From Phytomonas francai (Eukaryota > Euglenozoa > Kinetoplastea > Trypanosomatida > Trypanosomatidae): a stretch of DNA of 64,000 bases. A program made the position numbers and the translations under genes. The notes under the pieces were generated by a model that was not told the origin of the DNA, searched no databases, and worked only from the letters and a program-made list of their open reading frames with translations. The stretch spans positions 1,950,115 through 2,014,114 of the forward strand of contig MJCC01000001.1 in assembly GCA_001766655.1 (NCBI GenBank), given 5' to 3'. Positions within the stretch are counted from its first letter, which is position 1. Every line of letters starts with the position of its first letter. Shown here piece after piece: positions 49,149 to 59,359 of the stretch.

Positions 49149-50795
49149 TTATTCCTTTCGTTTTACCTGGTAGCACACATGGTTATAGGCTTTTGCGTGT
49201 CCACCCTTTTGAAACTGTAGACTGCAGGTGATGCCCTCCCAGCAATTTGGGCGATCTGTTATTGACTCCGGCAACTCCTCAGTTGGAATAGACCTGCGGT
49301 AGATAAAGAGAAGTGACGAAAAGGCTACCTCCGCGCAACGTGAACATACAGGCATATCTGCCGTGACTGGACCATTAAGAGCTGTCAGGTCCATACTCCA
49401 TTTTTTATCTTTCAACTTGCTTACGCATTTTTCCCACAGAGTAGGTATGGAAATATTATGCTCTGAGAGATATGAAGTTAATATAGCTTGCTCCGTTGCA
49501 TTTCCGGCAAACGTTCCTGAAGGGATGCTGGAAAAAACGTGGGCGTACAGAGGGCGTAGACAAGCAGTTGAATTATTTTCACCAAGATCTGATAACCGCA
49601 TCGCTGGGCAGCCGCCCTCATCACTATAATACAGGTTACAGGAGGGGATGTTACACATGTAGCACCTTTGAGGGCGACCGCACAGTGGCCGATCGGGAAA
49701 ACGCGTCCTGCAGGCCTGGCAAGTTAGGTGAGAAATTCCTTCCATACACTGAAAGCCGTCAATAACGGAAGGCGCCTGGCAGTGCCGGCAGTGTGAATCG
49801 GGTCTGGCGGTAGAATGTCCGTAGGGTCCTGGAAATACTGCAAGTGGATAGATAAACCTGTCAGGGTCACCATTGTCAGAGACGCCTGAGCCCACAGAAG
49901 AGCCTTCCTCATGATAACTATGGTTGTATTCGTCCTTGCTATCCCTCTCCCGTTTGTGGGTCCTTGGGAGTACTTGCCCTGTAGACGGAATATCGTCAAG
50001 CGCCTCTAGCCGCTGTAATTCATCGGCTGAGCGGCGGTGGCCGGGTGCCACTGTTAGTAGTTGCTCTACGCTAGTCTGGACTTTGTGCGTCGGGCGTACT
50101 TCCTCGATCGGCACGTGGCACACAGCACACGTCAAACGTTTCTGGCGCAGACGCTGACTAATACAGGATGCACAAAAGACGTGCATACAGGGCAACAGGC
50201 TACAAGGTCGAAGGTATACAGAACTGCATATATCACACGTGAGCTTACTCAATAGGAGCTCGACAGTAGTTTCCTCTTTGAGGCGCTGAAAGATAAACTC
50301 CACAGAGTCGACAGGATTGGTGGTTTCTTGAGTGTCCATCGCAGAAAGTGAAGCGGGGAGTGGCTTCGTGAGGGAAATGACATCACCGGGGTTCAGCAGC
50401 ACCACCGCACCTTTTGGCAGCCTCTCCTTATTGACATATGTACCATTTGTGGAAGTGTCTCTCAGTGTGACTCTCAAGGTAACCACATTCACAGCAAGCT
50501 CACAATGCTTGGAAGACACTTTATCACTCGCACCAATGCGATAAAGAGGTGGCAGTTCCTTCGAACGCCCAAGTATGATAACTCCGTCATCCTGATGAAT
50601 AGGGATCGGCTCGTGGGAACTGGAAAGAAATGGCACAAGGCGCGCCACCACTGGCATCTGCACTGGCGGGGCGACCAGGTCAAACATGTCATCAATGGCC
50701 GACGGCACGATCGAGTCCTTTGGAATCTTCGAGTACATAGACTCTGGAAGATCTCCGAACTTCGGAGAGTCAGGCGCGGATACAAAAAAATTCAT
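49149..50795 (-). CDS. CHFR: CHFR-type E3 ubiquitin ligase (FHA, RING, Cys-rich, PBZ)
   Basis: 548 residues from ATG 50795. An FHA domain (about 48-145; Gly-Arg-Ser, Ser-Ser-Lys-His, Thr-Asn-Gly-Thr-Tyr-Val-Asn) binds phosphothreonine. A C3HC4 RING (about 187-226, complete zinc ligands including Cys-Met-His) recruits E2. A Cys-rich region near 330-400 follows. The C-terminal motif, with C-x5-C, then His and x5-His plus the Gly after the first Cys, matches the PAR-binding zinc finger of human CHFR. CHFR is a mitotic-stress checkpoint ligase in animals whose PBZ reads poly(ADP-ribose). The longer frame opens with GTG at 50906, so the first ATG is preferred. All domains are in the canonical order. 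Confidence 0.88.
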   Translation of the reverse strand: MNFFVSAPDSPKFGDLPESMYSKIPKDSIVPSAIDDMFDLVAPPVQMPVVARLVPFLSSSHEPIPIHQDDGVIILGRSKELPPLYRIGASDKVSSKHCELAVNVVTLRVTLRDTSTNGTYVNKERLPKGAVVLLNPGDVISLTKPLPASLSAMDTQETTNPVDSVEFIFQRLKEETTVELLLSKLTCDICSSVYLRPCSLLPCMHVFCASCISQRLRQKRLTCAVCHVPIEEVRPTHKVQTSVEQLLTVAPGHRRSADELQRLEALDDIPSTGQVLPRTHKRERDSKDEYNHSYHEEGSSVGSGVSDNGDPDRFIYPLAVFPGPYGHSTARPDSHCRHCQAPSVIDGFQCMEGISHLTCQACRTRFPDRPLCGRPQRCYMCNIPSCNLYYSDEGGCPAMRLSDLGENNSTACLRPLYAHVFSSIPSGTFAGNATEQAILTSYLSEHNISIPTLWEKCVSKLKDKKWSMDLTALNGPVTADMPVCSRCAEVAFSSLLFIYRRSIPTEELPESITDRPNCWEGITCSLQFQKGGHAKAYNHVCYQVKRKE

Positions 50796-52093
50796 CTCTA
50801 ACCTTTTTGTGGGAATAAAATTCGACGAAAGCAAATCGCATTGGGAATAAATAGCATAAGGACTGAAATTGCATATCGAAACATCTAACGGTCGTGGCAG
50901 ATGCACATATAGGTATAATAGATATTAATATGTATTTTTATGGGAAAGGATATAGTGAATGAGCAACTGCATTTCCAATAATAGTAATAATCATTTTGGC
51001 AGATAAAACAAACACTAGCAAATAAATTTCAGTTGTTACTTTTATCACTTTTAACAATGATAGTAAGAACAAGACACATCACATATACATCTTTATAATC
51101 CAACCTGATAGTGAAGAAAAAGTGAAGGAAAAACAATAATTTTTAAAGCACTGCATTCAGAACAAAAAGATAAATTCCATTGGTAACGATTCGAAAGAAA
51201 ATTAAAGACAAATTGCAATCTTATTAAAATATGGAAAAGCTCAAGGAAATAGGGAAAGAACAACCCACTAGATTTGAGACGTTCAAGCGACATCATGATT
51301 AAAACGAATTCCCCATTCACCTCTCATGCCATTTTTAAAAGCCTCCTTCGCATCTCTCCTTACTACATAAATATTTAAAAAATCACATAAAGTTTTAAAA
51401 AATGGTTTCAAGGCTTAATAAACGTACTTTTCATATAGTAATCTTGAAAGGAAAACGGTATAGTTCAAAATAATAAAAAAAAGTATAAATCCATCAACTT
51501 CATTACTACCCTCCACATGCAATTGACGAAATGTACAAATATTAAGAAAGCAGTAGTATTATCTGCCGTTCATACATGTTTGACAAATATATATATTTTT
51601 AATAAGCTTACCACAAATTAAGGAAAGAAACGAGTATACCTGAATGGCTCCAAAAAATTAGAAGAGATTAGCAACTAATAAAACTGTTATGGTGCCAAAG
51701 GATTGGATATTATACGCACTACAAAAGGTTCGTTAATGTTGCTCAACAAGCAGCGGATTCATGTTAAGCTAGTGGATGTTCGACTTTAAAAAGGATCATT
51801 TCTAGCAGGACTACTTCCACGTAGATATACGCGAATAAATCGAATGTGAAACATCTAAAATAACCAAAAACAAAAGATTTAATGAAAAATAAAAGGAACA
51901 AATGCACTTCGATCAAACAGGAAGCTTCTAAGATATAATCGCCTGTATAGAACACAAAATGATATCATTACAAATTCACTAGGTTGCTATTAGGCAGTTT
52001 CAGTATTTCTTACAACATCTCCTAAAAGGTAATAGTAGTAGAATCTGGCAATGATAACAGGCAAGTGTGCAGCTGGCGTAAAGAAATACACAT
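50796..52093. other. Intergenic region
   Basis: AT-rich spacer between CHFR and the kinesin remnant. Frames at 51093-51320 and 51764-51955 are AT-driven. Confidence 0.5.
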
Positions 52094-52493
52094 TTACACT
52101 TTGGAAAAGTACTCTTGCTTGTTTACAGTATTTATGGCGTACGCATTCACGTCATTCTCACCACGGATGGCGCTTCGTATGCGATCAGTCCCTCCAATAG
52201 TTTTTAGCGTGTTTTCATTATGCCTCACACTGCGTGTGCCATGCGATAGTTTTTTATTAGGCGACGTCTCTTGAAGTCTTTGTACTTGTCCTATGAAATG
52301 AAAATACACTTGTATTGACAATCGAGAGTATCCCATCTGGCTTCCCTGTTTCATCCCTGAGATAAGTTAACTGAGTATCAGCTTCGCTGGATAAACTGTA
52401 GAAGCTAACGCCAGTACCGAAGTTGGCATAGAAACCTCTTTTGCCTCCGTGAAAGAGTGCCTTGGGGGGAGGAAGGGGCAATTTTCTTGTCTC
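52094..52493 (-). pseudogene. Possible detached C-terminal part of the kinesin (post-stop, then frameshifted)
   Basis: Directly after the kinesin TAA (52496-52494) the same frame stays open for 78 codons to 52257, with well-mixed, protein-like composition. Where it ends, a second frame (ATG at 52354) carries on to 52094 with charged, Asn/Arg-rich sequence. Read together they look like the end of a once longer protein broken by one stop and one frameshift. Alternatively, the C-rich tract at 52463-52480 followed by AAG could be a splice site for a small separate gene. Confidence 0.4.
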
Positions 52494-54290
52494 TTAAACT
52501 CTTACCGGTTGCTTCGCGCACCACTCATTCTCTAACTGTCTTAGCTGCATTAAATTCTTTACAACCCAATCGGAACGTATGGCCTTCATGTTTGAGGAAG
52601 TGGCTTGTTTCTGAAATATTTTACACGGGAGCTTATTCCCAGAGACATTCTGAGAATTCAGAAGCTTCTCTAATTCTAGTACACGTCCCTTAAGCTCCTC
52701 GCACGCTTTCTCTTGCATCATATTGGTGTACTCGCTGTAAAACAAATCTTCCTCTAGACACTTTGTCACCTGCCGCTCATGATCAAGTTTGGCCTGCAGA
52801 TCTGCAATCTGCTTAGAAAACTCCACTTCTTGTGGAGATAAGGTGGATTGAGATGGTATCGTGGTAGGCTCGGGTAAGACTTTCAAGTTTTCCACTTCTA
52901 ATTGTGCCGCTTTCAAAACTGGTGAATTGATATCAGTGTCGCTGTTGTTAATCGATGGGCTGTTGTTAATCGATAGGCTGTTGTTGTCCTGGTTTCTATG
53001 GAGAGCTCTTAGCTCTATTCGAAGGTCCCTTAGCTCCTCTCGAAGGCTGATGATGATTTTCTCTGCGTGCTCAAGGCTTTGGGAAGTAGATATTACTAGA
53101 TGTGGCTTTGTTCTAATTGCCCTGGCGCGCTCTGCGTACCTGAGTGTATTCAAGGTCTCATCCATAGTCATGGACAGTGGCGATACACAAGCAAAAAAAT
53201 ATGTTTCCGAATTTCCACCCAGCATTGGTTCCAGCAAGCGAGTGAGCTTAGAAGAACGATAAGGCACGTGCGACTTCCTCCCAGACAGAGCAACAATAAC
53301 GTTTCCAAGCGCCAGTAAACCGCTATTTATGCTTATTCCCTCCCGTATTCGATCCTCTAATACGTTCTGATTGTCTCCAAGCTCGAATTGCGGGGTAGAT
53401 GAGCTATTAGGGGTTCCTTTCATTTTTTTGAAATTGTGCGCCCTCTTGAGCCGTTCACTTCCAGCGAGATCCACAAAACAACACTTGGAGATGACACCTT
53501 TACGCTGCAGCGTTAAAGTAAAAATGCAGTGCGAGCGCGAGCTCAATGAATTGATCAAAGTTGATGCGGTCTTGCGGCTAGAAAAAGCAGTAGACATGCA
53601 CTCGAGGAGTTCCTCTTCCTCATGAACTTGAATTTTTGTAAGACCAACAATGTTCACGCCTTCCTTTGAGTCCTCACGTATAAGCAACGGCGATTTAGCG
53701 GTGCCAGGGGGTGTGAGTGCCCCATAGAATGCGTTTAAATTTGAGGAATACATATTTCTACGGCGAGTACCTGTATTAGGCGTAGCAGCGGCACGAACAG
53801 GGGCACAGGATTTCGTTCCAAGAAGGTCTTGTAATTGTTCATTATACACCTCAACCGCACTAACTTGGAGGCTAAAATCCTCGGCGTCATGTTTGCCTTC
53901 ACTAGAAGCTCGTTCAGTACTAGTATAAGTCGAAGGGCCATTACTCTCGCTACTCAAACCTTTATCAAAAGATGTCTCACGAAGATTGCGAAACACCTCT
54001 TGCACGACATCACGCGCTAGAGCTAAGATGGTAAACGTCTTTCCCGACCCCGTCTGTCCGTAGACTATGATGGACGTGTTAAAACCGTCTAAAAAGGTAT
54101 CGGAAACCCTCTGACCTACTTCTGTGAAGATATCATGATCAGTGGATTCATTTCCAAATATTCTATCAAAAGTGAAGGAGTGCCCCTCGCTAACCGTCAA
54201 ATGCGGCCCCTCTACGGACAAACAACCGGTGGTAGGCTCGTTTCGTAAAAACGGTCTGATACGAGCATAAACTTTGATATTTTTAGGCAT
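52494..54290 (-). CDS. Kinesin-like motor protein
   Basis: 598 residues from the ATG at 54290. The N-terminal motor domain starts immediately (Ile-Lys-Val-Tyr-Ala-Arg-Ile-Arg-Pro-Phe) and has the P-loop Gly-Gln-Thr-Gly-Ser-Gly-Lys-Thr, switch I Ser-Ser-Arg-Ser-His and switch II Asp-Leu-Ala-Gly-Ser-Glu-Arg, all intact. A neck and coiled coil follow (about 420-470 and 505-565), separated by an Asn/Ser-rich linker with a short Ser-Ile-Asn-Asn repeat. The subfamily is not clear from motifs alone. The longer frame begins with TTG at 54380, upstream of a splice acceptor at 54302, so the later ATG is used. See the following open frame for a possible lost C-terminus. Confidence 0.92.
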   Translation of the reverse strand: MPKNIKVYARIRPFLRNEPTTGCLSVEGPHLTVSEGHSFTFDRIFGNESTDHDIFTEVGQRVSDTFLDGFNTSIIVYGQTGSGKTFTILALARDVVQEVFRNLRETSFDKGLSSESNGPSTYTSTERASSEGKHDAEDFSLQVSAVEVYNEQLQDLLGTKSCAPVRAAATPNTGTRRRNMYSSNLNAFYGALTPPGTAKSPLLIREDSKEGVNIVGLTKIQVHEEEELLECMSTAFSSRKTASTLINSLSSRSHCIFTLTLQRKGVISKCCFVDLAGSERLKRAHNFKKMKGTPNSSSTPQFELGDNQNVLEDRIREGISINSGLLALGNVIVALSGRKSHVPYRSSKLTRLLEPMLGGNSETYFFACVSPLSMTMDETLNTLRYAERARAIRTKPHLVISTSQSLEHAEKIIISLREELRDLRIELRALHRNQDNNSLSINNSPSINNSDTDINSPVLKAAQLEVENLKVLPEPTTIPSQSTLSPQEVEFSKQIADLQAKLDHERQVTKCLEEDLFYSEYTNMMQEKACEELKGRVLELEKLLNSQNVSGNKLPCKIFQKQATSSNMKAIRSDWVVKNLMQLRQLENEWCAKQPVRV

Positions 54291-54301
54291 AACAACAGTT
54301 T

Positions 54302-54315
54302 CTAAGAGAAAGATA
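54302..54315 (-). promoter_or_regulatory. Predicted spliced-leader acceptor for the kinesin gene
   Basis: A short pyrimidine tract on the coding strand ends in TTAG at 54303-54302, leaving an 11-nt 5' UTR. An alternative AG about 20 nt further upstream also lies 3' of the TTG at 54380, so the choice of start codon holds either way. Confidence 0.5.
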
Positions 54316-55034
54316 ATATGACTACGTGGTGTTATGAAAAACAAATATGATAAATTGTGAACTTTTAAATTGAAAAGCAAACTAAAGAATGATATAATAT
54401 TCTGCGTACAGCAGTTTTTGTTTTTTTAGTCTACCTTATAAACTATCTAAATATAAAGAGGCACATAATAGAAGGATGAGAACAAAAAACAGCGTGAATC
54501 AAAATTAGAATGAAAGACGATGAGTAGGAAAATTGAGAGTACTCATTGCATTTTCTCACAATTTCGTCCGCGTATTATATCAAGGAAAAGGTTCGCACTA
54601 AAATATATCACCTAACCAGAGGGAAATTTGGGTAAAATTGCGTAACAGAGTTACTTAACAAGCACACCCATTTCAGCCAAGTGAAAGGGCTCCAAGTTGA
54701 TGGGAAACATGAGGAATGATAACGAAAATTGGAGAATTTGGGCTCCGTATTTTCATTTACACAAGAGGTTCGTGCACGCCGAAAAAAAAGTACAGGAAAA
54801 GATGCGAGATATCATTGAAATAGGAATACAAAGCTCGTTTAGGGATGCTACATATGCTCATTTTGAGTGAAAAAAAAAAAAATCGTTTACATCTTTTCTA
54901 TTTGGTCAAACTTCTGTTTTTGGGAATTGCCTTACCGGCGTTCTTAAACTAGACCATAATGGACTGAAAGTGAATATTAAGGACTCAAACGCATCTCCTT
55001 TAGAACGTTCTCTTAGTCAATCTCCTTATAAATA
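54316..55034. other. Intergenic region
   Basis: AT-rich part of the kinesin 5' spacer. Nothing recognised. Confidence 0.45.
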
Positions 55035-55205
55035 AACTGTGCCGCCACACTGGCGTACGGGGATGGGCAGCCCACACTGGCCCGCGAGCGGCAGCTCCTG
55101 CCCCATCTATTTATGCCCCTATAAACTTTTAGGTTCTGCTAGTTTGGGGCCGCCTCTTGCCGTCGCCGCGCTTCGTCTGAGCGCTCGGTAAACGAGGCCC
55201 CAACA
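55035..55205. ncRNA. GC-rich hairpin island, candidate structured RNA or element remnant
   Basis: About 170 bp, strongly GC-rich between AT-rich flanks, with several inverted repeats: 55043-55047/55051-55055 (5 bp), 55062-55070/55098-55107 (9 bp with one bulge), 55144-55151/55196-55203 (8 bp perfect), and within the last 55168-55172/55180-55184 (5 bp). A 10-bp direct repeat (CCACACTGGC) starts at 55045 and 55072. There is no coding frame and no tRNA cloverleaf. Class and strand are unknown; a structured non-coding RNA and a degenerate retroposon piece both fit. Confidence 0.35.
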
Positions 55206-55546
55206 ACGCTTACCTTGGAGTAAATTCAGTGAATAATATTCGTTTTTACACTCAATGATAAATTCATGTACACACCTATCAGCAAGAAATTAGTTACTCC
55301 GTTGTCGTGTAAATTAGAGAAAGCATACCTGAGACATGATATCTCATCGTCTCTTCAAAATATTTGCTGGATTTTTTATGATACTGAACTAAAGCAAACA
55401 AACTATAGGATAGTGATTCAAGCCAAATAACTCAGGTTAACTTCCTTTTTAACTTCTTAAATTATCTCAGGAAACCGATTCCGACATTATTGGTAATTTC
55501 AGGTGCTCGAAAAAATGCCGCAGCAAAACATGAGCAAAGAAAATCG

Positions 55547-55592
<46 letters not shown>

Positions 55593-55746
55593 TGTTTTAC
55601 GCGAAAAAGATGTTCGACTCTTTTATGAAGTCTTAATAGTCTTAACTACCGTCATTTACAATGCTCAACGACTGCTATCTCTTGTGCATCCGACTATTTG
55701 TCAATCTATCAGTGCGCCATGGGATAGGGTGGAGAAAAATGAGGTG
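55206..55746. other. Intergenic region with a TA run
   Basis: AT-rich spacer with a TA run at about 55549-55589. The plus-strand frame starting at 55588 opposes transcription and is not supported. Confidence 0.5.
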
Positions 55747-56271
55747 CTACGTTGGCGTTTGAATCAGTATAACGCTACAAAGGCGTAAAATCGCCCAGAG
55801 AAGAACACCTAACATTATGAATAGTATGCACACAAGCATGTCACTAAGAAGATTCCAAATGCGTAGAGACAACCTCAAAAAGCGTATATTCCACTTGTAG
55901 AAATGTCTCTTCAAGGTTAAGTGGAGGAACTGAAATGGGTGAAATATTATGAAGATCTGTCGTGAGTGAGCAGCAGCAGCGTTAAAAGCTTCATGCAAGC
56001 TTTCCAATTGCTTTCCATACGAAACACATCGCAGGGGGTCATGCACAGAAAGGCAACGCCGCATCATGGCGCCTTGCTCACCAAACTTAAGCAAGGAACG
56101 ATAGAGTCTGCGGTGCTCAGCCCGGGTTTCCCCCGACACCCTTCCTTTGTCGCTGCTTGTGGGCTTTTTTGTGTTGTCGGGGGTGTTAACAATTCCAACT
56201 AGTTTTCTTATTAGCAATGCTTGTGCGCTGTGCTCTATTCCTGTGATTGGTGCATTACGCAATTTCAGCAT
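55747..56271 (-). CDS. Small LYR-motif, C-terminal membrane protein
   Basis: 174 residues. Residues 52-62 contain Glu-His-Arg-Arg-Leu-Tyr-Arg-Ser-Leu-Leu-Lys, the Leu-Tyr-Arg motif that in mitochondrial LYRM proteins binds acyl carrier protein and Fe-S factors. A helical Cys/Arg-containing stretch follows to about residue 105. The C-terminal ~65 residues are very hydrophobic and basic, with a probable membrane span (about 143-168). LYRM proteins are usually soluble and about 90-120 residues, so the tail is odd, and its AT-rich codons could reflect readthrough or a changed 3' end. The motif alone is weak evidence of family. Confidence 0.55.
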   Translation of the reverse strand: MLKLRNAPITGIEHSAQALLIRKLVGIVNTPDNTKKPTSSDKGRVSGETRAEHRRLYRSLLKFGEQGAMMRRCLSVHDPLRCVSYGKQLESLHEAFNAAAAHSRQIFIIFHPFQFLHLTLKRHFYKWNIRFLRLSLRIWNLLSDMLVCILFIMLGVLLWAILRLCSVILIQTPT

Positions 56272-57287
56272 TACCTGTTTGTGTTTTGTTTTTCCTCTGA
56301 GTTTCCTTTGGGGAATATCGACAACATGTCATCCAAAAAATACAGGCAAAAATTTCTAAAAACACAACAGAGCAAGATAGAAATCGAGCATAAGAAAGAG
56401 TCGCATCAATAATCCTTAAATACCATTAAACGGGAAGTAAAATCAAAGAAGCATGTGAACAGAATGTATTCTAAATAGAATATATCCATATCTATATAGA
56501 TATAGATACGGATATTGATGTAGATATAGGTAAAATGTATATGTTTAAATATCCTGTTAGAAAAACTTAAAAAAATTCATCACGTGCAGGATAGCCAATA
56601 ATGATGAGAAAAATCTAGAATTCTTTTTTTATCAGTCTTTTTGAATGCAAAAAAGTATTGTAAACCAGGAATTTCTTCATTACTGCATTCACAAACCTGA
56701 TAATAATAAGAAAAGAACATAAATAACTGGAATACTATCGTGTACCATTATGTGCCTATCAGCTGTGTATCTAGTGTAAACAGGACACTAAATTTCCCCC
56801 AACCTCATCCCACTGCTTGTTCGAAAGCACATAAATAATAATTCCTAAGCATCTATACACTAACGTTATCGAAAATAAATATAATACATGACTTCTAGAA
56901 ACCCTTGGATGAGTATATTGAGAGCTAAAATATCTACTGGAAGCTGCATTTTCGCTTTTCAAGGACAGATACATAAATGCTCTACGCTCTAAGACCCATC
57001 AAAGGCATTTGATCAACAAGTATCCATAATAACATGGATATGGCATGTACACTCCATTTTCCCGTTTACTTAATTCGAAAAAGTAAGAGAGACTGAGTTT
57101 ATTCTCATTTAAAAAACTAGCAAATAAAAGAGTTTGACAGTTGCTCTAATGTGTACAAGAAAAATTAAAGTTGATGCCAGAATTACCTCCAATCTGTAAC
57201 AAAGTCTTCGATAAAGGAATTACTCAATGCAAGCGTTCTTTTTTTTTTTTAAGGAATAATTAGGTTATGGGATATCAACTTGTTGTT
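56272..57287. other. Intergenic region
   Basis: AT-rich spacer with a degenerate ATCTAT repeat (about 56483-56530), including a 14-bp palindrome. No gene. Confidence 0.5.
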
Positions 57288-59042
57288 TCAAAACGTGGAC
57301 GAATCTCTCGAAAACGGCTTTACTGATGGAATAGTGTTGCGTATATTGCCCAAAAAATTGCACGCTTCTGACATGAGCTTATTCTCTCGCTGTTCTAATG
57401 TGTCCCGTTGCGCACGAAGGCGCAACTCCTGCTCAATAAGAGTGCGTTCATGCTGTGTAACCGATTCTCGCTGGTTCTGATGTTCGCTTAGGCCTGCCTC
57501 CTTTTGCTTGACCATTTTTTCCCGGTCCACAACATTCTGTCGAGCTAAATCCATCTCACGGCCCCTTTGTGTGACTTTCTCTTTTGCATTCGTGACGGCC
57601 CGTATGTTAGCATCGCGACGACGCGCCACTTCCTCAGCTTCACGACCGACCTCCTTACCTACGTTATCAAGGGTCTTTAGGTCCTGCTCGATAGACAACA
57701 CGGCACGCTCCACGAGGTGAACAGCCTCCTCGGCCACTGGTATTTGGTGTAACACCGCATCGGACTCCAGCTCAGAGCTCTTGAACGCTTCCCGGGCTGC
57801 CTCTGCCTCCTGCAGCGCCTGATCAGCCGATCGGTGCGCACGTTCCGACAGACGCTTAGCTTCCTCGAGTGCCTTCTGCAACTGGCGCACCTTTTCGTCA
57901 GAGGCAGCAGCCTCGCTAGCCAGTTGAATTGCATGGCTTTCTAATTTATCAGAGTCACGGGCACGTTCCTGCAAAACTCTGCGCAACACCTTTTCGCGTT
58001 CCTTAACAGCTGCTAAGTCTCGTTCACGCTCCTTCTTCTCACTCACCCTTGCCTCTTTCTCACGTCTAGCAGACTCCATATCCATCGCAAGGTTCTGCAT
58101 GCGCTCGCTGCGCTCACGCAGCTCCGTCTCTGAAAAACGTACGGCCTCCTCAGCATTCACCACGTCCTGTTCAGATTTTTCCAGCGCTTGCATCGCTTGG
58201 TCAAGGGCATACTCCGCTTTTTCAACCGCATTCCTCTCGTTCTCAATGTCCTTTTGTATCTGTGCCTCTTCCGTCAAGGATTTGTAGCGATAGAAAAGGC
58301 AATCCATCATTATCGGGTATAAACGAGCAAAGCGCTCAAACTCGGAATACGAAATACGATTATCACGGTTATGGTCAGCACGTTCAAAAAGCTCCTCGAT
58401 CGTGGCAATAGAGAAATCTAACCCCAATTTTTGGAACCCTTTGGTGAAGCCATCGATATCCAATGAGCGCTTTTTGTTCACATCAAACTCGGCAAAAATC
58501 AACCGCAGCTTCTCATCCTGAGAACTGTCCTCATTTACCCTGGGAACTAACGCAGTAGAGGTAGTAAAGTTCTCCACTCGGCGCAAGGATGACGTCTCGG
58601 AGCGCCCCCCAGTGTATGGCGCTAGCGCGCCGTACGTAAAGGCAGGCGCACTTCGACCATCGACCGACATGAGTGAAGTATTGTTCGCACTAAGGCGCTG
58701 TGAGATAGATGGAGTTGGCGGTTTTACAGAGGGTGGAATTGGCTTTAATGTTTCTTTATGCCACTGATTGTCCATTTGAAAGGCATAGAGCTGACAGTAG
58801 TCTATAAGTTGTGCATCACTTAGCAGATCAACCCACTTGTTCTCATCTTCATCGTAAATTTTCATCTTGGAGAGGATGAAAGTATGAGGAGGGATGCTGT
58901 CAGGAAGCTTGTTTGAAATCTCGATCGAGAAGGCATTTTCAGAAATTTTTTTGATCTCTTGAATAGATGGACGGTTTGGAAAACTAAATTCAAAATTTAC
59001 CTTGTTATGAAATATGTCGGCAGCCACCTGAATTGTAAACAT
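57288..59042 (-). CDS. BILBO1: BILBO1, flagellar pocket collar protein
   Basis: 584 residues, close to the Trypanosoma brucei protein (587). The N-terminal ubiquitin-like domain (about 1-105) has the typical Val-Ala-Ala-Asp-Ile-Phe-His-Asn-Lys-Val opening and the Trp-His-Lys-Glu-Thr segment. Two EF-hands follow: loop 1 at 187-198, which lacks the usual final Glu (Gly instead), and a canonical loop 2 at 223-234. A continuous coiled coil (about 260-555), ending in a Gln/Leu/Arg-rich zipper-like region, drives polymerisation. BILBO1 builds the collar at the neck of the flagellar pocket and is essential for pocket formation in T. brucei. A splice acceptor is predicted at 59092. Confidence 0.97.
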   Translation of the reverse strand: MFTIQVAADIFHNKVNFEFSFPNRPSIQEIKKISENAFSIEISNKLPDSIPPHTFILSKMKIYDEDENKWVDLLSDAQLIDYCQLYAFQMDNQWHKETLKPIPPSVKPPTPSISQRLSANNTSLMSVDGRSAPAFTYGALAPYTGGRSETSSLRRVENFTTSTALVPRVNEDSSQDEKLRLIFAEFDVNKKRSLDIDGFTKGFQKLGLDFSIATIEELFERADHNRDNRISYSEFERFARLYPIMMDCLFYRYKSLTEEAQIQKDIENERNAVEKAEYALDQAMQALEKSEQDVVNAEEAVRFSETELRERSERMQNLAMDMESARREKEARVSEKKERERDLAAVKEREKVLRRVLQERARDSDKLESHAIQLASEAAASDEKVRQLQKALEEAKRLSERAHRSADQALQEAEAAREAFKSSELESDAVLHQIPVAEEAVHLVERAVLSIEQDLKTLDNVGKEVGREAEEVARRRDANIRAVTNAKEKVTQRGREMDLARQNVVDREKMVKQKEAGLSEHQNQRESVTQHERTLIEQELRLRAQRDTLEQRENKLMSEACNFLGNIRNTIPSVKPFSRDSSTF

Positions 59043-59359
59043 AGTTTTTATGGTGGGGGGAAAAAAATTCTATGATAGATTCGAAACGGACCTTGATGGA
59101 AAAAAAATAAGAAAACTTATTAAATAGAGGAAAAATTTTCCCTACACGTATAGAATCTTTAAATGAAGGAAATAAATAAATGAAGAACGCAAAGTTTCAA
59201 ACCTTATAATCTACAAACAAAGAGGGAAAATCACCTTAATAAGCGAATTCAGTTAAACCCACCGGAAAGTGGAACACACAATGAAAATTAAATAGTTATC
59301 CTTACAAATGTTTGCCTCTTCACAATGCGAGCTACCTCCGTCGTCCTCACTAGCCTTTC
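59043..59359. other. Intergenic region
   Basis: Short AT-rich spacer holding the BILBO1 splice signals and the helicase 3' end. Confidence 0.5.
59092..59118 (-). promoter_or_regulatory. Predicted spliced-leader acceptor for BILBO1
   Basis: The coding strand shows a T-rich tract with a T8 run followed by CAAG at 59093-59092, giving a 5' UTR of about 49 nt. A second pyrimidine run nearer the ATG has no AG after it. Confidence 0.55.

Noticed and set aside
55035..55205. tRNA gene in the GC-rich island
   Set aside because: No cloverleaf of the right length can be drawn, and the A and B box motifs are absent.
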